Position numbers and translations under genes: made by a program | NCBI RefSeq assembly: GCF_007826885.1 | Contig: NZ_ML675578.1 | Coordinates: forward strand, 62,001 to 126,000 | DNA from: Candidatus Nitrosocosmicus arcticus | GTDB lineage: Archaea > Thermoproteota > Nitrososphaeria > Nitrososphaerales > Nitrososphaeraceae | Length of the DNA stretch: 64,000 bases | Direction: 5' to 3' | The notes under the pieces: generated by a model | What the model was told of the DNA's origin: nothing | The model's input: the letters and a program-made list of their open reading frames with translations, nothing else | The model's database searches: none | Part shown: positions 57,837 through 64,000 of the stretch, in pieces | Layout of the letters: each line of letters begins with the position of its first letter | Position numbering within the stretch: position 1 is the first letter of the stretch

Positions 57837-58697
57837 TTAGTGATTAAGGTCGATCCCAGTGTCTAGTATTGCAGCGTCAACATCAACGCTACCTGTCCCA
57901 GTCCCAGATTTGGTGGAACTAAGGTCCGCATCAATCCTGTCAATTCCACTTGGTAATGTTTGGGCAAAAGCCTGAGCCATTACATCTTTTTCTACATAGT
58001 CAACCATTGGAAGTTGCTCAATGGCTCCAATAACTTTGTCATTTGGTACTCGAATAGCCAATCCGTTAAGAACACTTTCATAAACTTGAAGCAGTTCGAT
58101 ACCACTGGTACCAGATTCACTTGAAACCATTGAAAAAAAGTCAGAGACGGTTGTATCATCGTCCTTAAATACAACAATGTATTGACCAGGGATCACATAG
58201 TCATTAGAAATCTTTACATCGGAAACGAATGTAGAAGGAATGTCAGAATAATCACCGATTAATGGTAAAGTATCAGGGAGTTTTGATGAATCTTTATTAA
58301 CATCATTTGTGTTTTCGTTTTCGTTACTATAAACTGAATTCATCATATTTGACGGAAATGGAAGAGATGTAGACGGGGGTTGAGTATCCACATCTTTGGC
58401 TTGTTCATCGATATTTCCGCTGATAGCGGTCTCTAATTCAGAATATGAATTATCATCGTTCGCTTCTTCACCAGAATTAGATTTTGGAATAATATTTTTG
58501 ATTGTTTTAAAGTCAATAATATAAGAACTATCTGCTTGAGGAGAATTACTTTCAAAATTAAAATTAAAGAACGGAATATCAGGTAAGCCTATGTTAAATG
58601 CGTCAACACTTTGAATAACGCTTGTGCTAAAAATACTCGTAAATATCATAAACGGAATGAGGATAAATTTAGCATGTTGACGGCTTTTGCTATTCAC
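57837..58697 (-). pseudogene. Truncated S8 subtilisin-like protease (propeptide and first catalytic motif only)
   Basis: The 286-residue frame has a signal peptide (about 12-33), an acidic Ser-rich linker, an inhibitor I9-type propeptide (VIPGQYIVVFKDDDTTVSDFF, VYESVLNGLAIRVPNDKV, PMVDYVEKDVMAQAF, about 166-243) and then only the first catalytic motif VDAAILDTGIDLNH, where the Asp of DTGID is the first triad residue. The frame then stops. In another frame the sequence continues LNIDHLKSIVIS for about 15 codons and also stops. The His and Ser motifs are absent, so the gene is truncated by indel and loss of the rest. Confidence 0.75.
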
Positions 58698-58792
58698 ATA
58701 TTAATATCGACGCCCGATCATTTATGAAATATTGTATATTTTATCTTCTCATAGTATCAGATCTTGATTATACAACACTCGACAAATATCAA

Positions 58793-58831
58793 ATTCTGGT
58801 ATAGTTTTATGATAGATAAAATTACTAATGA
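58793..58831 (+). repeat. 39-bp direct repeat, copy 1
   Basis: The unit begins ATTCTGGTATAGTTTTATGA and ends with ATTACTAATGA. It is identical to 58859-58897. Confidence 0.85.
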
Positions 58832-58858
58832 GGAATTAGTCTATAGATAGTATATCAG

Positions 58859-58897
58859 ATTCTGGTATAGTTTTATGATAGATAAAATTACTAATGA
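58859..58897 (+). repeat. 39-bp direct repeat, copy 2
   Basis: Identical to 58793-58831, with starts 66 nt apart. The 27-nt spacer between the copies is different. Together with the neighbouring sequence this occupies the 58698-59080 gap, where no gene is supported. Confidence 0.85.
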
Positions 58898-59080
58898 AAA
58901 AATTAAGTTAACTAATATGCATCTCCAAGATGGTAATATTTCTAGGTCCTAGCAGGATAGCGAATGGTCCTTTCTAACCTTAAAAGGCAGATTTATTCAA
59001 AAAATCGCGGTTTATAAAGTTATATGAGAATATAGAATAGAATATACAAAAAGTCTGATTTTTAAAAATAAAAAAAGGTC

Positions 59081-59395
59081 TTATTGTTGACCTAATGCGT
59101 TGTTGCCATCATTTAAGTTAAATGACAAGGCTACGTTGTTGCATGATGCAGTTGTATCGTTACCAGAACCACATTCTGAAAGCTGGGCTGTTTCTGTACT
59201 TTGACCTATTCCTTGTAATGCTTCATTGCTGGTTCTCTTTTTTCCATCGTGATGTGATTTTTTATCTTTCTCTTTATCGTCATCGTGATCGTTTCCACCT
59301 GCAAATGCCATATTGTTACCAACTGCTGCTACTGAGCCAATTAAGGCTGCTGCAATGAATATTGACAAGATTGAGACTTGAATTTTCTTATTCAT
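59081..59395 (-). CDS. Small secreted protein of the curlin-like family (member E)
   Basis: The 104-residue product has the family signal peptide (MNKKIQVSILSIFIAAALIG start, MAFA end), a charged linker with NDHDDDKEKDKKSHHDGKKR, then ALQGIGQSTETAQLSECGSG and ASCNNVALSFNLNDGNNALGQQ. Two Cys residues are 11 apart. The last block resembles one curlin repeat. Except for about 45 nt in the middle it is nearly identical to the gene at 63382, so the two arose by recent duplication or are kept alike by gene conversion. The upstream module is shared. A run of six A after the stop (59071-59076) reads as a T-tract on this strand. Confidence 0.85.
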   Translation of the reverse strand: MNKKIQVSILSIFIAAALIGSVAAVGNNMAFAGGNDHDDDKEKDKKSHHDGKKRTSNEALQGIGQSTETAQLSECGSGNDTTASCNNVALSFNLNDGNNALGQQ

Positions 59396-59457
59396 GCAAG
59401 ATAATGTATCGTATTATATAATTGGATTGTTTAATCAGATTCTGAAATAATCTTACT
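59396..59457 (-). promoter_or_regulatory. Conserved 62-bp upstream module, copy 2
   Basis: On the minus strand it reads AGTAAGATTATTTCAGAATC, then GATTAAACAATCC and the TATA-like AATTATATAATAC, and ends at the ATG of member E. The first 40 nt match copies 1 and 3 with very few changes; the last 15 nt before the ATG differ. Confidence 0.75.
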
Positions 59458-60075
59458 AAATATGATTCTTGAATAAGAATTCTCCATAAGATTCCACTAC
59501 AATCTATCAGGTGATTTCTTGTTAGACTAGGAAGAAGACTAGATTTCGTATTTTCTGTTAAAAACATCACCGTGCACAGATTTCAGTCTGAAATCTATGA
59601 CCCCTAAAAGGTTACTAAGGACTAGTACTTATTCCACTTATGAGTTTTTTTCTAATTCCATAAATTATATTTATTTCTTTTCATAATTATCCCTTTCAAT
59701 TTCTATTTATCTATCCCGACAGTTTTTATATAAGGTGGCCATAAGGAATTGGTCAACTATTCCTGGAATGACATGCTTGACAAGCCAACAGAAGACCATT
59801 CTGATGCTTTCTTTTGAATAACTTGATTTAAAGATGTGATTGTTTTTTGAGTTGCCCTGAGGTAAGTTTTGAGAATTCTTTGGATTTTTTACCGCATATA
59901 ATATTTCAGTGCCCAGTCATCGTTTTGAGCAATTAAATGAAACTTGATCATTTGAAAATAAGAGCCCGATAATAGATTGAAATTTGTATAGCTACATTAT
60001 GACTAAGTAGATCAATTAATTATAACCTGATATTTTAATTTGAGAGTAATGCCGAATATAATAGGACTTAAATAG
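59458..60075. other. Intergenic region
   Basis: About 620 nt between divergent genes. Similarity to the region upstream of member F continues for about 30 nt beyond the module. Otherwise no gene is supported. Confidence 0.45.
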
Positions 60076-62370
60076 TTGCTTTTTTTTTATTTAATATTGA
60101 ACAAGAATTTCATACTTGTGTTTGTCTTAATATTATCAGCTACCGTGTATATCAATTATTCAGCCTGGTCTGACGTACACGCACAAAATAACGGTTCTCA
60201 GACTCTTGATGAAGATACTCCAATAATCGACATCCCGGATAGCCCAGTAATTGCGGAAGCAACGGGACCGCAAGGTTCGATTGTTTCATACATCGTTACT
60301 GCCACAAATGCGACCGGTTCTCCTCTCGATGTTATCTGTACACCACAAAGTGGCAGCACATTTGAGCTGGGAACCACCAAAGTAAATTGCACCGCAATAG
60401 ACGAAGCAGGAAATGAAGCAACAGCCTCTTTTGAGGTGTTAGTTCAGGATACAACCCCTCCCACGTCTGAGCTTGGAATTAGTAAAACAGACTGGATGGG
60501 TATAATAAATAACAACGATTTTACAAATTCTGATGACATTGGATTTGCGTTTACAGGTTTTGATCTAGTAGGTATCAAGGGCTTTGAATGTCAACTAGAC
60601 GATAACAACTGGCGTCCAAGCACAATAGATTACCAAGCGGATGGTAAATCAGGTTGTTATTATATGAACCTCGAAGCAGGACCACATTCATTTCAAGTTA
60701 GAGCTGTGGATACATCAAACAATAAAGATCCAAACCCCCAGTTCTTTTCATGGACTATTATATCTCTTGAAGATTCAATAGTAAACCTTCGTGATTTTGT
60801 ATCAACACTCGTTATGCCTCCTAACCTTCAAGAAGAATTATCAGACTCACTAAACAATGCAATCAACAATATCCAAGATGATGGAAGCTACGATCATCTT
60901 ATTTGCGAATATCTAGATTCGTTTAGCTACGGTTTTTCAAAGGCCTCGGTGTTGGATTTGTTTAATCAAGATGTTACTAATTTTGTCGATAACTCCTTCA
61001 CATCAATTAGGGACAGAACAGGCTGTAACCCACCAGTCGTAAGTCTAGAAAATGAGGTTACAGTCGAGGAAGGGCTTAACGGTGTGATCTTGGACGCTTC
61101 GGGCAGCTTTGATTCAAAAGACGGAAAAAATCTAGCATATGAATGGAGTCAGATTGCAGGTTTAAGAGTAGATTTATTTGACATTTTAAAATCAAAGGCA
61201 TCCTTTAATGCTCCACTTCTTGAAGGAACTACAAATCAAGTCATGGTTTTCAAGGTTAAAGTAACTGATAAAAATGATCTATCCTCGGAAAAAAATATTA
61301 AAGTAACAATTCAAAATTTGTTACCATTTAATCAACCACCGGTAGCTGAAAAACAGAGTGTAACTGCAAATACGGCTGATCCAACAGAAATAACTCTCAA
61401 GGCTACAGACCCACAGGGTAATGCTTTGACATATGCTCTAGTTTCAGAGCCACAATCAGGCACCATCACAGACCTTAACGAAGAAACAGGTAGTTTGGTC
61501 TATACATCTGATGCTGGATTTACAGGAAAAGACAGTTTCACCTTCAATGCCAATGACGGAACAGTGGATAGCAATACAGCCACTGTAACAATAACTGTGA
61601 ACCAAGTCAATCAACCACCGGTAGCTGAAAAACAGAGTGTAACTGCAAATACGGCTGATCCAACAGAAATAACTCTCAAGGCTACAGACCCACAGGGTAA
61701 TGCTTTGACATATGCTCTAGTTTCAGAGCCACAATCAGGCACCATCACAGACCTTAACGAAGAAACAGGTAGTTTGGTCTATACATCTGATGCTGGATTT
61801 ACAGGAAAAGACAGTTTCACCTTCAATGCCAATGACGGAACAGTGGATAGCAATACAGCCACTGTAACAATAACTGTGAACCAAGTCAATCAACCACCGG
61901 TAGCTGAAAAACAGAGTGTAACTGCAAATACGGCTGATCCAACAGAAATAACTCTCAAGGCTACAGACCCACAGGGTAATGCTTTGACATATGCTCTAGT
62001 TTCAGAGCCACAATCAGGCACCATCACAGACCTTAACGAAGAAACAGGTAGTTTGGTCTATACATCTGATGCTGGATTTACAGGAAAAGACAGTTTCACC
62101 TTCAATGCCAATGACGGAACAGTGGATAGCAATACAGCCACTGTAACAATAACTGTGAACGCAGTTGAGCCAGAACCCGAAGCTGACACAGACAATTCAG
62201 GTGACGACAGCACACCTCCAGCTACAACTGACGACAGCACACCTCCAGCTACAACTGACGACAGCACACCTACACCTCCTCAATCAAACGCTACAAACAG
62301 TAGCGGCGGCCTGTTCTCAGATAGTTTTCCAGGATTCACAGATAGCATGAAAAACCTATTTGGCAACTAA
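60076..62370 (+). CDS. Large secreted adhesin-like protein: HYR, PKD-like and three identical Ig-like repeats
   Basis: Up to 764 residues. A signal peptide ends near DVHAQ; TTG 60097 (MNKNFILVFVLIL) is a better start than TTG 60076. Order: a HYR domain (about 45-130, VSYIVTATNATGSPLDVICTPQSGSTF), a middle region with paired Cys, a PKD/Ig-like domain (NEVTVEEGLNGVILDASGSF), and three consecutive 93-residue Ig-like domains beginning NQPPVAEKQSVTANTADPTE. The DNA of the three, starting at 61330, 61609 and 61888, is the same base for base as far as I can read it. A Thr/Pro/Asp-rich tail (DDSTPPATT repeated) and a short hydrophobic end follow. It resembles surface adhesins and lies between two curlin-like genes. 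Confidence 0.88.
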   Translation: MLFFYLILNKNFILVFVLILSATVYINYSAWSDVHAQNNGSQTLDEDTPIIDIPDSPVIAEATGPQGSIVSYIVTATNATGSPLDVICTPQSGSTFELGTTKVNCTAIDEAGNEATASFEVLVQDTTPPTSELGISKTDWMGIINNNDFTNSDDIGFAFTGFDLVGIKGFECQLDDNNWRPSTIDYQADGKSGCYYMNLEAGPHSFQVRAVDTSNNKDPNPQFFSWTIISLEDSIVNLRDFVSTLVMPPNLQEELSDSLNNAINNIQDDGSYDHLICEYLDSFSYGFSKASVLDLFNQDVTNFVDNSFTSIRDRTGCNPPVVSLENEVTVEEGLNGVILDASGSFDSKDGKNLAYEWSQIAGLRVDLFDILKSKASFNAPLLEGTTNQVMVFKVKVTDKNDLSSEKNIKVTIQNLLPFNQPPVAEKQSVTANTADPTEITLKATDPQGNALTYALVSEPQSGTITDLNEETGSLVYTSDAGFTGKDSFTFNANDGTVDSNTATVTITVNQVNQPPVAEKQSVTANTADPTEITLKATDPQGNALTYALVSEPQSGTITDLNEETGSLVYTSDAGFTGKDSFTFNANDGTVDSNTATVTITVNQVNQPPVAEKQSVTANTADPTEITLKATDPQGNALTYALVSEPQSGTITDLNEETGSLVYTSDAGFTGKDSFTFNANDGTVDSNTATVTITVNAVEPEPEADTDNSGDDSTPPATTDDSTPPATTDDSTPTPPQSNATNSSGGLFSDSFPGFTDSMKNLFGN
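61330..62166 (+). repeat. Three identical 279-bp tandem repeats inside the adhesin gene
   Basis: Copies begin at 61330, 61609 and 61888 with aatcaaccaccggtagctga. The period of 279 nt equals 93 codons, so the frame is kept. No differences were noticed among the copies apart from the extreme ends. Confidence 0.9.
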
Positions 62371-62766
62371 ACTATCACATGCATCAATTTGAGCATTGAA
62401 TTAAAGAAATTATATACAGGAAAAATTAAAATCCTTTATTTCTTTGTTTTTTATTGAGTATCTAACAGAATATACGAGCACTGACAAACTTTTAAAAAGG
62501 GAAAACTTTACAATTGAGGGATCCCGCAAACACAGTTTTACAATCAGTTGTTATAGATTATCAGTGTACCGATCAAATCCCCGGATAGTAACCGCGAGAA
62601 AAATAATACCCATACAATAACCTTAAGCCAAGTTCATGGACGGATGTATGAATTGATGCATAGATTTTATAAAAAAGGTGATAATAAATATGGTATGAAA
62701 TTCTTTCATCAAATTAGGAAAACAACGTGAAGAAAACCTTAGATAGTAGTACAAAAAAAATTATGT
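62371..62766. other. Intergenic region
   Basis: About 395 nt without a supported gene between two plus-strand genes. Confidence 0.4.
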
Positions 62767-63009
62767 ATGTCAATACCTGATCCAGAACCTAAACCAATGA
62801 AATTACCTTGTTCCAATTGTAAAACCGATGGAGGAGACTTTTGGACTATTACACCAGATTTGCCATATACCCTGCCGAGTAGAGAAAAGAAAGTTCCATC
62901 TCATGGGATGCCGAAAACACTAATAACGACCTCTACCTGTCCCTTGTGCAATACAGTAAATGCAATATACTGGGATGTCCCTACAAACCCCCGTGAAAGG
63001 GTCATATGA
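62767..63009 (+). CDS. Small zinc-ribbon-like protein (80 residues)
   Basis: The product has LPCSNCKTDGG at about 13-23 and TSTCPLCNTVNAIYWD at about 57-72, two CxxC knuckles with about 43 residues between, the layout of a zinc ribbon with an inserted loop. The loop is rich in Pro, Thr and Lys (TPDLPYTLPSREKKVPSHGMPK). There is no signal peptide. ATG 62767 is chosen; an ATG at 62763 is in another frame and gives nothing recognisable. A DNA/RNA- or protein-binding role is likely, but the family is not recognised. Confidence 0.7.
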   Translation: MSIPDPEPKPMKLPCSNCKTDGGDFWTITPDLPYTLPSREKKVPSHGMPKTLITTSTCPLCNTVNAIYWDVPTNPRERVI

Positions 63010-63381
63010 TCTGAATAAATCCCAATAATGCTTCTCTTTCCGAAAAAAAATATTCGCTCTTACTTGCTATCAGCGCGGCTTATCAGAAAAACAACCCCTT
63101 TTAGCCCGTCAAACTCTTCATTTTACCGGCTACAAAATTGAATAAAATACATTTGAAATAGCATTGATTATTTCATTTTTACAACATCAATATAATTAAA
63201 AGGATCTAACTATGTGGACTGATCAGAGTTGATTCGAATATTACCATGATTCTGTAAGTGCCTTCGCAGATACTATCCTTAGTAACTTTACTGGGAATAA
63301 TTATTTCTTCTTCTTTAATAAGTATGAATTTCTGTGTTTTTAAATTGTATAAAAGGTTAATTTAATAAAAAAATAGGTCGT
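63010..63381. other. Intergenic region
   Basis: About 370 nt between convergent genes without a supported gene. The A-run at 63367-63373 reads as a T-tract at the end of member F. Confidence 0.45.
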
Positions 63382-63696
63382 TTACTCTTGACCTAATGCG
63401 TTGTTGCCATCATTTAAGTTAAATGACAAGGCTACGTTGTTGCATGATGCAGTTGTATCGTTACCAGAACCACATACTGAATCTTGAGCAGTTCCAGAGA
63501 ATTGTTCTATATCTTGTAATGCTTCATTGCTGGTTCTCTTTTTTCCATCGTGATGTGATTTTTTATCTTTCTCTTTATCGTCATCGTGATCGTTTCCACC
63601 TGCGAATGCCATATTGTTACCAACTGCTGCTACTGAGCCAATTAAGGCTGCTGCAATGAATATTGACAAGATTGAGACTTGAATTTTCTTATTCAT
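63382..63696 (-). CDS. Small secreted protein of the curlin-like family (member F)
   Basis: The 104-residue product has the same signal peptide and charged linker as member E at 59081 and the same end, ASCNNVALSFNLNDGNNALGQ. The central stretch differs: ALQDIEQFSGTAQDSVCGSG here against ALQGIGQSTETAQLSECGSG there, and the final residue is Glu instead of Gln. Nearly all nucleotide differences lie in this central stretch of about 45 nt. The Cys pair is kept. The copies stand on both sides of the Ig-repeat adhesin gene, in the same orientation, 4.3 kb apart. Confidence 0.85.
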   Translation of the reverse strand: MNKKIQVSILSIFIAAALIGSVAAVGNNMAFAGGNDHDDDKEKDKKSHHDGKKRTSNEALQDIEQFSGTAQDSVCGSGNDTTASCNNVALSFNLNDGNNALGQE

Positions 63697-63758
63697 GTGT
63701 ATATGTCCCTAGCATAATATAACTAGATTGTTTAATCTGATTCTGAAATAATCTTACT
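63697..63758 (-). promoter_or_regulatory. Conserved 62-bp upstream module, copy 3
   Basis: On the minus strand it reads AGTAAGATTATTTCAGAATC, then GATTAAACAATCT, the TATA-like GTTATATTATGC and the leader CTAGGGACATATACAC to the ATG. The leader part is shared with copy 1 (29.0 kb) and not with copy 2. Confidence 0.75.
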
Positions 63759-64000
63759 AAATATGATTCTTGAATAAATTAATATCATAAAATTTTATAG
63801 TACCATTTGTAGATTCACAACTAGTCAAGAATTTTACTAATGTACTTTAATTTGCACTTGTCATGATGTAATAGTTGTAAGTAAGCTTAGTGGCATAGGC
63901 AGGATTTTAATAGCCAATACATTAGCACTGTACTTATAGTCTTGATTTTCAGCAACGGTTAACTAAAAGAAGGGGCAAAATTGACCTTAATATTGTACTG
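63759..64000. other. End of window, no gene seen
   Basis: About 240 AT-rich nt upstream of member F. No frame or repeat is supported apart from about 20 nt of continued similarity to the upstream region of member E. Confidence 0.4.

Noticed and set aside
58793-58897. Two-copy direct repeat as a mini-CRISPR
   Set aside because: Only two copies, a 27-nt spacer and no cas genes nearby.
1-64000. tRNA or rRNA genes
   Set aside because: I scanned by eye for T-loop patterns such as GGTTCGAATCC or GGTTCAAATCC and long GC-rich conserved blocks and found none; a covariance-model search would be needed to be certain.

Overview
The window most likely comes from an AT-rich ammonia-oxidising archaeon of the Nitrososphaerales, plausibly close to Candidatus Nitrosocosmicus. 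This is inferred from the gene repertoire: a class I lysyl-tRNA synthetase next to the end of an Elp3-type gene, a stand-alone Lrp/AsnC ligand-binding domain, a DUF6659-like protein, small C2H2 and zinc-ribbon proteins, many secreted NHL, LamG and Ig-like proteins, and long gene-poor AT-rich spacers. I see no rRNA, tRNA or CRISPR array.

Layout. 1-4.2 kb: end of elp3, lysS, a multi-span membrane protein and two small genes. 4.7-5.4 kb: a frameshifted IS6/IS240-like insertion sequence with perfect 17-bp terminal inverted repeats, next to a beta-propeller remnant. 5.7-10.6 kb: secreted proteins, including a LamG-like protein and its decayed neighbour copy, plus a nitroreductase. 11.2-19.5 kb: thioredoxin reductase with a RAM-domain protein, then a phosphodiesterase, two xylose-isomerase-like TIM barrels and a UbiA prenyltransferase. 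Together with a TatD-like EboB protein at 36.2 kb these resemble a dispersed ebo gene set. 19.7-24.5 kb: an NHL-repeat protein, a tail-anchored protein and a GT-C-like membrane protein. 24.5-32.5 kb: gene-poor, with two fossil IS copies, a C2H2 protein, a decayed secreted-protein gene and members of a small secreted Gln/Asn/Ser-rich family. 32.9-53.9 kb: a surface-polysaccharide region with two sugar-nucleotide epimerases, a zinc dehydrogenase, GT2 and three GT4 glycosyltransferases, a methyltransferase, a glucuronyl C5-epimerase-like protein, a GT-C-like protein, a Wzx-type flippase and wecB (UDP-GlcNAc 2-epimerase, with an apparent frameshift at its start). 54.2-64 kb: SIMPL protein, Trm112-like protein, a truncated subtilase, and a large Ig-repeat adhesin flanked by two nearly identical copies of the small secreted protein.

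The most interesting signal is a family of small secreted proteins at 8.6, 25.6, 29.0, 29.8, 59.1 and 63.4 kb. Their repeats end in patterns such as QxNxGNNALAQ that resemble curlin repeats. Three of them (29.0, 59.1, 63.4 kb) share a conserved 62-bp upstream module at identical distance from the ATG. With the polysaccharide genes and the Ig-repeat adhesin, they suggest an archaeal extracellular matrix whose protein part may be amyloid-like. That interpretation is inference; the repeat patterns, duplications and shared promoter module can be read directly from the sequence.
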